Below are positions 36,369 through 48,062 of a stretch of DNA of 64,000 nt, in pieces. The notes beneath the pieces were generated by a model that ran no database searches, was not told the DNA's origin, and saw only the letters and a program-made list of their open reading frames with translations. The number at the start of each line of letters is the position of its first letter. Position 1 is the first letter of the stretch. The translations under genes and the position numbers were made by a program. The DNA is from Paratinospora sagittata (Eukaryota; Streptophyta; Magnoliopsida; Ranunculales; Menispermaceae), in contig CM069598.1 of assembly GCA_035771175.1 (NCBI GenBank), forward strand, positions 14,490,539 to 14,554,538, read 5' to 3'.

Positions 36369-37182
36369 TGTTGGACCATTAGCTCGGCACGACATGAGCT
36401 GACCGAGTTGGCAGATGGATCCAACTAGATGCTGAGCTGGCGATGCCTGGGTCGAAATAGACAACACCCCGGTCTAACGACCGAGAAGAGCGAAAAACAT
36501 CAAATAAAGCTAGTTCGACCTGATCGAGCTATCGTCCCTTGGCGAATTGTGAACACAGATGGAAAGTCGAACAATCCAATGAAAAACAGCTTGGCCCATG
36601 CCGATCTAGCCATGAAGAGACCCAACGTAAACTTTCTGGATGTTCGATCACTGGTAGCTCGGATGTTGGCCACCTCGGTTTAATAAGGAAACGAGGTCGA
36701 GGCCGATCTCCAGTGTAAATGTGTTTTAGTACAACTCAAAGAGGATCCTGAGATATTCGGGATAGAAACGTACACGACAACTATGACAAATCAGGGATAA
36801 ACTACAATCTGCAACTTGAGATGAGATCTACTTCATCTGAAATACGAAAACCTATAATCCCGGAGCAGATGAGCTTGACAGCTCATTCTGCCTACCATCA
36901 ACCAATCAGGAATCGACACATGGCACATGCCTAATGGGCAACTAGCAACTTCGGCAAGAAGACCTCTCCTATAAATAACCCATTATTTTTCTTTCTAAAG
37001 GTATGAGAAAATGCACACCCTAAATCCTGTTCAAGATTTCTTATTGAAACAAGCACTGACTTAACCATCTGAGAATCTTTGGTCGGCACCACATCGGCGT
37101 TCCTTACGAGAGCCTTTTTTCTTTCTTTTATACCATTTTTGATTTCGGTGAGTCACGGTCTCAGGTCGGCTCGTCCCCACAA
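36369..37182 (+). repeat. Tat/Retand-like LTR, 5' copy (truncated)
   Basis: Begins TGTTGGACCATTAGCTCGGC and carries a TATA box CCTATAAATAACC near 36969. It aligns with 38474-38950 plus 41920-42270. It stops at GGTCGGCTCG and is followed by an inner piece of another copy. Confidence 0.7.
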
Positions 37183-37372
37183 TAGACAACACCCCTGTCC
37201 GACGACCAAGAAGAGCGGGAAACATCAAATAACGGTAGCTCGACCTGTCCGAGCTATTGTGTCCTTGGAGTATCGTGAACACAACGGATGGAAAGTCGGA
37301 CAATCCAAGGAATGACAGCTCGGCCCATGCAGATCTAGCCATGAAGAGACCCGACGTAAACTTTAGGGTTTT
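37183..37372 (+). repeat. Inner fragment of the same LTR family
   Basis: Repeats the section from AATAGACAACACC to CCCGACGTAAACTTT found in the flanking LTR copies, so the region is rearranged. Confidence 0.7.
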
Positions 37373-37379
37373 TGGTTAT

Positions 37380-38022
37380 CGATGGAGGTCACCTAGCGGG
37401 TCAGACCACTTGGCTGCATAATACCACCCCGAGGAACCAGGGTGAAACTTTAACTAATAGTTCAACTTGAAGTTGGCGAAAGTGTAGTCAGACCATTCCT
37501 TCTTCTTCCAGAGCACCATGTAGCTCAAGAAGGCCCTCCAAACATTTGGGTTGAGTTAACCTAGTACAACTCCCAGGTCGGACAAAAACCAACATACGAC
37601 CTTCGACAATGGTAAGGTCAACCCATATTTGAACTAGTCAATATGGAAGGCGACCCCGCCCTCCTTAGGTTGGCTGGCACTTCTTCGCGATCTGGAACAC
37701 GCATTTCTACCGAAGTTGGGATGCCGAGCAGGGTCCTAAGGTAGTCCAATTGAGCTGAGGAGACCGACGAGCGAACCAAGTTTATGGAAAATTACACATT
37801 CTGATCATTCTCCTTCTCGGCCTCATCATTATCGGAGGAATCCCCCTCAGGGGTCGGGAGATCCTCCTCACCTCGGCGCCCCGAGGTGCTCCGTGGCTCC
37901 CGAACTAACTCACCTCAGCGTTGATATTGCGAGCTGAGAGCAGCTCGGTCCCTAGTTAGGACCTCAACGTCCCTAAATGAGCTATCCTTTTCGATGGGGT
38001 CAGAAGATGAGGGAGCTGCCAT
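37380..38022 (-). pseudogene. Antisense ORF relic, Transposase_28 (putative gypsy-type) like
   Basis: On the minus strand an ATG at 38022 starts MAAPSSSDPIEKDSS. Further frames give LLGIPTSVEMRVPDREEVPA, then VGFCPTWELY, NVWRAFLSYMVLW and EWSDYTFANF. This is the order of blocks in the plant 'putative gypsy type transposon' family (Pfam Transposase_28), with stops and frame changes. A TATA-like CTATATATAG lies about 205 bp upstream (38226-38236). It sits just before a plus-strand 3' LTR, the place where Tat-lineage elements such as Grande carry an antisense ORF. The domain match is from memory of the family and should be searched. Confidence 0.5.
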
Positions 38023-38459
38023 TGCCTCGATGTGACGAGGTGATAGCTCGGGGTTAGAATCCTCATATAAGGATCACCTAGGTCGAACATAAATCGCTAG
38101 AGGAAAGACATCCTAAAAAACCATGCTGACCTAGAAAACAAAGAAAGAAAACATAAGGCCAAGAAGGAAACATATCGAGCTAAATGAGAGAAAATTTCTA
38201 AGTGAGTTGCAAATGTCTAGGGTCCCTATATATAGCGCGACCTCTGCCAACCTTGTTCGTCAGATATCATGAATGCGCATCCCGAGAAAATCCAACGACG
38301 CCACGATGAGCAGCCGAAACGTCTTGACTTGTTATTGTACGTATCCCAGACTGACACAAATCTCGATAATGATCCGCGACACATGAGCCTATTACCACGT
38401 GGACCGAGATCGAGGTCACAAAAACAAGGAAATCCTCCAGTCTTCATTGAATTAAGGAG
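38023..38459. other. Tat-like element 3' untranslated region
   Basis: Sequence between the antisense ORF relic and the polypurine tract. It includes the minus-strand TATA-like site at 38226-38236; nothing else was recognised. Confidence 0.45.
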
Positions 38460-38473
38460 GCTTGGGGGGTAAA
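38460..38473 (+). other. Polypurine tract of the Tat-like element
   Basis: GCTTGGGGGGTAAA immediately before TGTTGGACC of the 3' LTR; this fixes the element's plus orientation. Confidence 0.75.
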
Positions 38474-38950
38474 TGTTGGACCGTCAGCTCGGCACGTCAC
38501 GAATTGACCGAGCTGGCAAACGGGTCCGACTAGATGTTGAACTGGCAATGCCCGTGTCGAAATAGACAACACCCCGGCCCGACGACCAAGAAGAGCGAAA
38601 AACATCAAATAACGGTAGCTCGTCCTGACCGAGCTATCATCTATTGGCGTATCATGAACGCAATGGATGGAAATTCGGACAATCCAAAGAACGACAGCTC
38701 GGCCCACGCCAATCTAGCCATGAAGAGACCCGACGTAAACTTTTGGGATGTTCGATCACCGGTAGCTCGGATGTCGGCCACCTCGGTTTAATAAGAAAAC
38801 AAGGTCGAGGTCGATCTCTAGTGTAAATGTGTTTTAGTACAACTCAAAGAGGATCCCGAGATATTCGGGATAGAAACGTACGCGACAACTATGAAAAATC
38901 AGGGATAAACTATAATCCGCAACTTAAGATGAGATTTACTTCATTTAGGA
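38474..38950 (+). repeat. Tat-like 3' LTR, first part
   Basis: Starts TGTTGGACCGTCAGCTCGGC and is about 90 percent like 36369 onward by eye. It is interrupted at TAGGA (38946-38950) by a solo LTR. Confidence 0.8.
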
Positions 38951-41919
38951 TGTAATGCATGTACCTTAGGATGACGTCATTTTGACCCGTAAAGTACCCG
39001 TATACGTATGCATATATGTATTTGATGGTCGACGCACGTAGGTTTGAGTGTCTTTGCATGATTTTAAGTTGTTTAATGTGTGCGTAAAGTTTTGGAAGGA
39101 TGAGAGACCTTTTTAACGTGGAAACATGTCAAAAACGGTGTTTTAGATCAGTGGAGCTCGCTCTATGGAAGAAGAAATGTTTGTCACCGATTACATCAAT
39201 GGCTAGATATCCTAGATCCGTGGTCCGATTGAGCTGAATGTTTTTCAAATTGTTTTTTTCTGATAGATCTTCATTATGAACGGTGAAGATCTTAATCGGA
39301 GTTGTCTACTATGAGATATAAGACTCTAAACACTGTTTTTGGGATTTGCGGATTTTCTTGCGCAGTTTTTATCAAACGTCTCGATCTCACACTCCCACCG
39401 TTGGATTGAGTTGAAATTTTACCGGAAGGTTTGTAACTGAATTATAACAATATTTAATGGTTAAGATGTTAAGTTAGTGAGTCGTTTACAAGAAATTGAT
39501 TATTTAAGTGCAGGTAATTGCAGCAGGAAAATCTATTTTTTGACAGTTTTTCATGTGGGCCCAAACTTGTCTATTTAAGCAACTAGCACCTAATTTTTGG
39601 CTCACTTGCTCATTTTTCACTTAAAAAAGAGGGAAAGGAGCATGGAGAAGAGAAAAATACGGGGAGAGGAGAAAAGGGAGGAAAAGCTAGGGTTTGGGTG
39701 CATTGTTGCCCAAATATCCTCCAAGGTATCTCATTCTTTCTTATTTTCTTCCTTCTATCTCTTTAGCATGTGTTTGCAAGCTTTCTTTTGACCTAGGGTT
39801 TGCTATGAATCCTGGATTTTGTGGGTTCTTGACCTAGGGTTTGCATGTTTAGGCTATTTTAGGCTTGTTTATGATGCTAATGGCCTTCATTAACCTAGAA
39901 CAACACCTAATGATGTATTTCCACACATGAATCCCGAAATTTATGGAGGGTGGTGGAAGAACACATTTAGGAGTTAGGCTTTGCATGTCATATATTTATG
40001 ATTAGAGGCCATTGGGAACCTATTGATGGTAAAACCCCAAATTTCTAGCAAGAAATTGGTAGGGTTATGTGTATTGATCAAAACTTAGGATTTTGGACTT
40101 AGGGTTTGCCATTTGACTTCCATGTGATATATGTTGATTAGATGGGTAAATGTGGATGTGTAGTGGTCCAATGTACTGATCTTGATGGCTTGAAACCCTA
40201 GGTGTGGTGCAATTTTGGCCTAGGCCATGTGATTTGGAAAAGTGCAATGAATTTGGGGATTTGCCCAAATTTGGGGATTTTGACCCAGTTGATGTCACAC
40301 CAAGTCTTCACTGACAGAATATGCATGCTGGAGTAGGGTCAGGCAGAACCGTTGTTGCCTGATGAGAACTTCCCCCATATTGCTATCAATGTCTTCATGT
40401 CGCACGACCTCTTAACATTACACCACTGAATCCCCAATCCTTTGCTTGTTGTGCACTGACATAACCAATATCCACTAATCGTTGTTTCCAGATACGGTTG
40501 TCGGTTGACATCTCTTCCAATTTGTCGATACGGGAAGTGACATTGATGAAATTGACATGAAATTAGTCTAATTAGCCATATTTATGATTGAATGCCTTGT
40601 AGTATAGTGGTTGGATCAACCTATTGCATTCAATTGTATTAAATGTGGGTTAAATTGATATTAAATGGTTGAATTGAGCAATATGAGATTGGTTCATGTG
40701 TATGACCATTTTAGAAACTTAATTGGCTATGTAGTTGGGTTAAACATGGTTGTTTGGCACATTTTGGACTGATTTTCAATATTGCATAAACTATGTTGTT
40801 TTCAGGATTTGTGATTGATCTAAGTAACCCAAATAGGCCAATTGGGGATTGAGGTGCATTGGGGTGATTTGTGGCATCCTAGTACTTCTTGTGGTTGGAA
40901 TTGAATTGGCTGAATCTAGCTAATTAAGTTGTGAGTGTTTCTTTACATGTGATTTCTATATGTGGCATTGTAGTATAAATGAAATTTTAAATGTTTATCT
41001 AATGTAGTATGCATGATTTAATAGTTCATGAAATGTATTTAAGCATGGTTAGTTAGGAAAGCAATGTGGGTTGAATCTCCTAGCATGGGATTCTCTTTTA
41101 GGGAATTCCATTGAGGTTGGATGGTGATCCCCAGTTGTGGACCTTACAGAGGGTTTCATGGCTTGTATAGATAAGATTGCCTAGACATAGCATATGTCTC
41201 AGTGAGGTGATCTTATTAGTTACACGACCCCAGAAATCCTATTAGATTTCAGGTAAGTGGTCGATCGGGCAAGGGGTGTCGCGCACTCCGGTCTTTGGAT
41301 TGACACTTACTCAGGAGGTGTCTAGGATTGCATGTGCATGTTTATAAAATGATATGCATTGTCTTGGTTATGACATGATGCATTATATTTGACATGCATG
41401 TAATCTTGTGTATCACCATTATATTTAAACTATTTTAATAATCTTGCAATGTTTTATTAAATGCATATATATGTTGCCACTTGTAGAGGACATTCACTGA
41501 GCTTGTTGTTGCTCACCCCTCGTCCTTATCTTTTCAGGATCGGATAGGAAGGGAAAGGGAAAAGCTTAGTTGCGGAGCGTTTCCCTATATTTTTTGGCGT
41601 AGGTGTTTAGTACTTATTCGCATTTATTTTGAAATTATAATATGTAACACCTAATGCTTATACTTAACATTTAGATGAGTTTGTACTTATGGTTAAGTAT
41701 AATTTTGTACTTTTGAACATTATGGACTTTGAAAAAAAATTTGGATGTCATTTTGGATATGTTTTTATATTGATGATCTTATTTATGTCCATGTGTTTGA
41801 TGTTGTTTATTTGGATTATGGTGTGTAATTGAAGGTTTATCAAGACGTCGTGTATATTGATGGAGGACATACCTGGGGTTTCGTGTCTGTCATGACGTCA
41901 CAGATCGTGGATCATGACA
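38951..41919 (+). mobile_element. Solo LTR, 2969 bp, of a second gypsy family
   Basis: Starts TGTAATGCATGTACC and ends GTGGATCATGACA, flanked by the 5-bp target duplication TAGGA (38946-38950 and 41920-41924). There is no internal region, so it probably arose by LTR-LTR recombination. It holds GATGACGTCA-type palindromes near both ends, the shared TCACTGAGC...GCTCACCCC motif at about 41494, and an inserted mitochondrial fragment. Confidence 0.9.
40295..40542 (-). pseudogene. nad7: Mitochondrial DNA insertion: nad7 exon 3 end and intron 3 start
   Basis: On the minus strand, 40537 to 40406 reads [20 protein letters not shown] then [20 protein letters not shown] and LRG. This matches plant mitochondrial NADH dehydrogenase subunit 7. 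The similarity stops one base after that glycine codon, and the next bases are GTGCGACATG, a group II intron start (consensus GUGYG). By my residue count this is where nad7 exon 3 ends. The serine in EEMS is TCA where the protein normally has leucine, as expected for an unedited C-to-U site. The 248-bp insert is flanked by TTGATG on both sides (40289-40294 and 40543-40548). It carries only a partial exon, so it is non-functional nuclear mitochondrial DNA. Confidence 0.88.
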
Positions 41920-42270
41920 TAGGATGGAGAAACCTATAATCCTGGAGCAGATGAGCTTGACAGCTCATCCTACCTACCATTAACTAATCAAAAATCGACA
42001 CGTCGCACATGCCTAATGAGCAGCTAACGACACCGGCCAGAAGACCTCTCCTATAAATAACCCATTATTCCTTTTTCTAAAGGTATGAGAAAATACACAC
42101 CCTAAATCTTGTGCAAGATTTCTTATTGAAACAAACACTGACTTAAGCATCGGAGGATCTTTGGCCTGCACCACACCGGTGTTCCTTACGAGTCTTTTTT
42201 CTTCCATTTATACCATTTCAGATTTGGGTGATTCACGGTCCCAGATCAGCTTGTTTCCTCTGCACATCAA
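41920..42270 (+). repeat. Tat-like 3' LTR, second part
   Basis: Resumes after the solo LTR with the second TAGGA and aligns with 36820-37170, including the TATA box CCTATAAATAACC near 42049. It ends around CACATCAACA, followed by AATTTGGTG, which may be a decayed primer-site region of a further copy. Confidence 0.75.
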
Positions 42271-42654
42271 CAAATTTGGTGTTTGTCAAATTCTGCACTG
42301 ACTTATGTAAGCATGAATGTAAGTTTATAAATACAAGTGAAGAAGATTAGACAGTATGATGTCTGGATTATTTTTCTAAAAGTTCTCTTACTGTGTGTTA
42401 TGCTCCTCTGAGAAGCTTTAGTTCTCAACATTTGATAATATTATACCAATACATGATTCCAAGTTATTGATTATACATTAAATGGTTGTGCATTAAAAAT
42501 CGGTATTGACATTGTGTATCCTTTTCATTTTTTAAATTAATTGTCACACTAATGACATAAATACAAGCTTCCACATTACACTATATTCCTTGTAAGTTGA
42601 TCTTGAGAGTAAGGAGCATGTGGAGGTAGATGATCAAATAAATGAAAAACAAGT
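42271..42654. other. Spacer with copy 3 of the interspersed repeat
   Basis: 42475-42654 matches 1-230 closely. The rest is unassigned. Confidence 0.5.
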
Positions 42655-45415
42655 TCAATGTTTTTCTATGAGCCGTGCCGAAGAAATGCAACTCCCAACA
42701 AAGTTAGTTGTTGGTTTGTCTGATGCCCTTTCTTGTGTTTTTTCTTTAAATTTGTCAAATACTGCATGTACTTTTGATTTGTGGCATAAGAGGCTAGGTC
42801 ATCCATCATCACGAATTGGTATCTAAAGTCTTGTCAATGTGTAATATCCATTTTCATTTGAATAAAGTGTCTCAAGTGTGTTCAACCTGTCAAATGGGCA
42901 AAAGTCACAAACTACCATTTACTTCCTCTACCACATTTTTTACTTCACCTTTACAGTTAATTGTGTCAGATTTTTTGGGACCTGCCCTTATTGTTTCATC
43001 GGCTGGTTTTAGACATTATGTGACTTTGATGGATGCCTTTTCTAGGTTTACCTAAGCGTATTTTTTGAAAAATAAATCTGAAGTTGTTCAGTCCTCCTTA
43101 GAGTACAAGAAATTAGTTGAGTTACGTTTTGACACCAAAATTAAAATGTTTCAGTCAAATTAGGGGTGGGGAGATTTAGACCTTTTGATTCTTTACTTAA
43201 ATCGTTTGGCATTGAATTTCGAAATTCATGTCTTTATACCTCAGCCCAAAATAGTATTGTTGAGCGTAAGCATAGACATATAGTGGGGCTTGGTCTTACT
43301 CTTTTAGCTCAAGCTTCAATGCCTTTACACTTTTGGACTGATGCATTTTCCATTGCCATTTACCTTATAAACAGATTACCAACTGTCTCTCTTGATTTTA
43401 AATCACCCATGGAAGTTCTTTTTAAGTCTCTTCCTGATTTTTTTTTTAAGTGTTTGGCTGTAAATGTTTTCCATATAAGGCTCATAAATTGCAATTCAGG
43501 TCCATTCCTTGTACTTTTCTTGGTTATAGCTCCAAACACAAGGGATACAAATGTCTCGCCTCTGATGGTACCATTTATGTTTCAAGGCATGTTGTGTTTG
43601 ATGAATCTTAATTTCCTTTTGCTATTTTTTCTCCTAGGTTCGTGCCTTATGTTTTTGAGCCTGTTACATATGTTCCTCATATTCCTTTGGTCTCTTCCAT
43701 TAGAAATTCAAGTGCAGGCACTTTTTCTGTTGTTGCTTCTCATGCAAATAATACTTCTAATGTAGCGTCTAACACTGAAACTACAAGTTCCCTGCCAGTT
43801 CTTGAGTCTAATATTTCTTTCCCTTCACATACACAAATTGTTCCTATTGTTCTCAAGTGTTCCAACACTCATCATGATTACAAGAGCCAAGGTTGGAATC
43901 TGTAAGCCTAAAGCGTGACTATCAAGTTTGGATTTGCATGAACCAACCAAGGTTAGTGATGCCATTGTGCATGAGAAATGGAAGGTTGTTATGGATGATG
44001 AGTATTTGGCTCTAATGAAAAATAACACTTGGACTCTTGTGCCTATGCCCGTTCATAAGAAGGTGGTAGGTTGTAAGTGAATTTTTAAGATGAAAAAGAA
44101 TCTGGATGGCTCTATTGCAAGGTATAAAGCTAGGTTTGTTGCTAAGGGGTACTTCCAACATGCGGGTTTTGATTAAACATTTCGTTCTGTGGTGAAACCG
44201 ACATCTATTAGGGTTGTGCTTACTCTTGCTTTGGCTAAAGTTTGGTGTTTAAGATAGTTAGATGTCAACAATGTGTTTCTTAATGGTGATTTGTGTGAAG
44301 AGATTTACACGGAGCAACCCCAAGGTTTTGAGAAAGGGCATAATTTAGTTTGTAAACTTCATAAGGCGTTGATAAATTTAGGCATTGTTTGTGATAGTTA
44401 GTTAGGTTATAGTGCTTCAAAAGCAGATCAATCTTTGTTCATGAAGTTTTCTTCTTCTTCATGTGTGATGTTGTTGATATATGTAAATGATATTACTATT
44501 ACTGGAAGCAATTCTACTAAAGTTGAACAACTTATTTCTCATCTACATTCTATCTTTGCTCTTAAAGATTTGGGTATGTTGAAGTATTTTTTGGACATCG
44601 AAGTTCAACATCAGTCAAATGGGATTCATCTTTCTCAGAGGAAGTATATATATACTTGATCTTTTGTCAAAATCCAAAAGGGAGAATGCCAACTCTTTTC
44701 CTACTTCTATGGTAACTGGAGTGTTTTTGTCTTCGTCTCATGGTGATCCGATTGAGAATGTTTTGGAGTATAGAAGTATTGTCGGTGCCTTACAATATAT
44801 CACTATTACTCAATCAAAGATATCCTTTAGTGTGAATAAAGTTAGTCAGTTTATGCATCAGCCATTAGGTACTCATTAGAAAACGGTTAAGAGAATACTT
44901 AGGTATCTCAAGGGCATCACGAAGTGTGGTCTTGCCTTTACTAGATCGTCTCATTTTAATTTGACAACATTTTCGGATGCGGATTGGGGTAATGATCCAG
45001 AAGATATGAGATCTACCATAGGATTTTGTGTTTATTTGGGGCATAATTTGGTTTTTTGGTGTTCTAAAAAGCAACACACGATCTCTCGTTTTCGAGTACG
45101 AAAGCGGAATATAGGAGTTTTGCTAATGCTTCTTCCGAGTTGTTGTGGTTACAATATCTACTTAGTAAGCTTAGGATTTTTATGACTCGGACATCGATGA
45201 TGTGCTATGATAATTTTGGTGCGATGGATTTATCTGCGACTTTTATTTTACAAGTGAGAACTAAACATGTTGAACTTGATTGGTACTTTGTTAGAGAGAG
45301 TTTTGTCCAAACAACTTCATGTGCAATATGTGCCTGCTACGGATCATGTGGCAGGTGTCTTAACAAAGGCTATTTTAGTGAATTTTTTTTTTTCAGAAAC
45401 TTCGTACAAGATAAA
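42655..45415 (+). pseudogene. Degenerate Ty1/copia pol
   Basis: Successive frames with stops and shifts give, in order, the pre-integrase domain (LWHKRLGHPSS), integrase (CSTCQMGKSHKLPF, YVTLMDAFSRFT, NSIVERKHRHI, HFWTDAFSIAIYLINRLP), reverse transcriptase ([21 protein letters not shown], and YVND in place of catalytic YVDD), and RNase H (SDADWGNDPEDMRST, FWCSKKQHTISR, HVELDWYFVRE, ATDHVAG). Gag and protease are missing from the start, and no LTRs were identified. Clearly dead: many stops and an altered RT active site. Confidence 0.92.
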
Positions 45416-45472
45416 ACAAATTTACGGGTATGAGCAAACCGCTATCCAAAGTACAAGATAAAACAAATTTAG
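45403..45472. repeat. 21-bp direct repeat pair after the copia pol
   Basis: GTACAAGATAAAACAAATTT occurs at about 45404 and again at about 45451. Confidence 0.85.
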
Positions 45473-46114
45473 TACTTTATATAACTACTGTTATAATTCT
45501 TGATACAAGTAAAAATATGAAGTACAACTATATTCTATGAACGATTACTCAAATTCCTCCTTCAGCAAGTAATGATATGAAGTTAAGAATATGTTGAAAA
45601 TTTGAGTAAAACAGTTCACTTTCAAACATGTTCTCAATGAAAATTATAGAATATAAGCTCAATATGAAAATCTTTTGAATAAAAGTTGTTTCAAAAACAC
45701 TTTGAAACTGAAAACAATTTTAGCTTGAAAACTTCGACTAACTTTCAAAAGTATTCGCTTGGATGATTTTAAGTGCAGGTATAAAAAGACTTAGTTGGGA
45801 TAAAGTTGTTGAGCATTTGATTTGAATTTCAAATTCGAACGTTTTCTCACGACGACTTTAATCTTTCATGAAAATGGTAAGTCTGGTTCCAATGAGATTA
45901 TTCTGATTCAATTCAGATAGCATGAAAGAAGAATGTTTTGGTAATCGCAGTTTGTGCACCTGAACTGTCAGCAAACAGGTTGGCAGTTGTTTTTTCAGAA
46001 CTTATGATAGTATTGGGTTAGCGTCCTAGTGGACCGTGAGCATCCTGATGCGTAATGTAAACACTTGTCGTTTTGTCCCTTGAGAGAGCTAATGCAACAT
46101 GAGAATCATGGTAG
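45473..46114. repeat. Unassigned repeat, left half
   Basis: Contains phrases AGCGTCCTAG, AGCATCCTGATGCG and GAGAGAGCTAATGCA that resemble 63180-63480. The two stretches flank the 17-kb nest on either side. No coding capacity was seen. Confidence 0.45.
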
Positions 46115-47352
46115 ATTATGAAGTAACGGCGCAACCAAATCACTAGCCAATTACACATACCATTTAGATTTCAATTGGCCAATTGATTCACATACACCTG
46201 AAATGAATTAATTTCATACACAAATGATCAATTTCCAACATTATGACCAAATACATAATTATAAACTCAAAACACCTCTAATCCACACCAATTTGTATTA
46301 GAAACACTAAACACCAATAAATTGACCATATTCAATCCAATTGCCTCAAAAGCCCTAAATTTTCTAATTTTTATTTCTAACTCTATTTCATGTCAAAATA
46401 TACTTCCAAATCTATGAAATTTTAGCTAGAAAAATCAAAAACCTTCATTGGCACAACATAAATGACATACAACCCAAATCAATGGATTAAAACCTCATAT
46501 ATAGCCACCCAAATCCATATGAAATTTGCATAATGGACAACACCAATTATGCATCAATATCAACTCAAGAACTATGAAAATACATAAATGATGAAAATTT
46601 TCAGATTTTACCCAAATCTTCAATTAATTCATTTCCTCCAAAAATCACACATCAAAATTTACTCAAATCTAGTTTGAATCATCATTCAACAACACATATT
46701 ATACATGCAAGCCAAATGAGTTGGATTTAATCCACAAGCAACCCATCAAAACATCATAATTTCCATCAAAATCCATATACATGCCAAATTTTCATTTATA
46801 CAAGTTAAACTCATGAATAACATGGAAACCCACCATTAAAGCATTCATAACAACTCCAATCAATGGAATCAAATCACAAAATTGGTAGATGAGGGTTTGA
46901 AATTTCGAAACCCTAACTATACCCCAATTTCCAACTCATGAAAATGATCAAAAACCACCCAAAAGCTGGAATTTAACCCAGTAAGCAAAATAATGGAAGA
47001 AAATGGGAAGGAACCTTACCTTGGGAGACCAAAATGCAAGCTCTAACTCCTAATCACCCAAGAATCTCCACTTTCTCTACTTCCTCTCATTTTCCCTCTT
47101 CTCTTGCTGGAAAAGTTGCAAAATGAGGAAGAAAAACAAGTGAAATGGCTTTTATACAACATTGAGCCCACTTGCAAATTATTTTAAAAAATAATCCCAA
47201 AATTTTGAAATTTAACAAGTGTATTTTCACATATACATCATACATACAACATATTAAGTATGAAAATACACATAAATACATCGTATACACTCAAAATATG
47301 AGTATTATACACCTCAAGTATATACACAAGACTTAGAGTCGGACATTTTACG
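46115..47352 (-). repeat. Gypsy LTR fragment, minus strand
   Basis: On the minus strand it begins TGTCATAATGACGTAAAATG near 47352 and carries TATA box TTGTATAAAAGCC near 47158. Its far end (46125-46260) is the reverse complement of 52340-52480, so a matching LTR piece lies in the opposite orientation on the other side of the pol pieces. Confidence 0.65.
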
Positions 47353-47482
47353 TCATTATGACATTTTATGAAAGATAAAAGCCTTATAATGTTATGATTG
47401 ATTGTATGGGTATTGTATGGGTAGTTAGATTATGTTAATGTTGTCCATTGTATGCTACCCTATTTGATGTATTGTTGCCCTT
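47353..47482. other. Junction sequence before the chimeric ORF
   Basis: Ends TTTGAAATTTCAG, which looks like the pyrimidine-CAG found at the 3' side of other LTRs here. Nothing else recognised. Confidence 0.3.
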
Positions 47483-48062
47483 TTGAAATTTCAGTTTTCT
47501 GAAGAAGGGAAAAATAAATCAGGGTTAGCAATAGATCCTAGCGATCAAGATAAGCTTAAGAAGCTGGAGGAAATGTTTGCTATTCAGCAGCAGCAGAATG
47601 CTCAACTTCTTGAGATGATCACCAAGCTGCAACAAGACAGGTCACGTGTGGATACACTTGTTGTTCAAGGTGTGGGCACTAGTAGTGTTGGTGTCGTGGC
47701 TGCTACTCCTCTTGTTGAGACTAGAGTACCGACTCCCGAGTCCGATGAAGACATTGTGGAGAAGAAGCGATACGAGAAAGTAATGAAAGCTTTCAAAATG
47801 CAGGAACCTCCAACATTTTCAGGCAGTTTGAAGCTTGAGGATGCCGAGAGTTGGATTTTGCGTATAGAAGTCATCTTTAACAATATGCAAGCTCTAGACA
47901 GAAATAAGATTCGTCTGGCTAGATTTAAGTTGGTCGATGGAGCTGACAGATGGACTGATGCCTGTGAAGAAGCTTTTGCAGAGTTGAAGAAAAAGCTTAC
48001 TACCACACCTGTTTTGATACTTTCAGAATGTGGACAAGAGTTGGTGATTTATACCAATGCAT
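47483..48062 (+). pseudogene. Chimeric gypsy relic: gag N-terminus fused to RT/RNase H junction
   Basis: The open frame reads a coiled-coil-like start (LKKLEEMFAIQQQQNAQLLE), then Gag (FKMQEPPTFSGSLKLEDAES, VDGADRW). It then jumps without a stop to the end of RT and start of RNase H (TDACEEAFAELKKKLTTTPV, then ELVIYTNAS). Most of gag, protease and RT are deleted in frame. After YTNAS the frame runs into sequence belonging to the opposite strand, so its last 20 or so codons to 48124 are not native. It is not a functional gene. Confidence 0.8.

Noticed and set aside
36429..38826. Plus-strand open frames of 60-87 codons
   Set aside because: They lie in Tat-like LTR copies and recur wherever the LTR recurs; no coding similarity.
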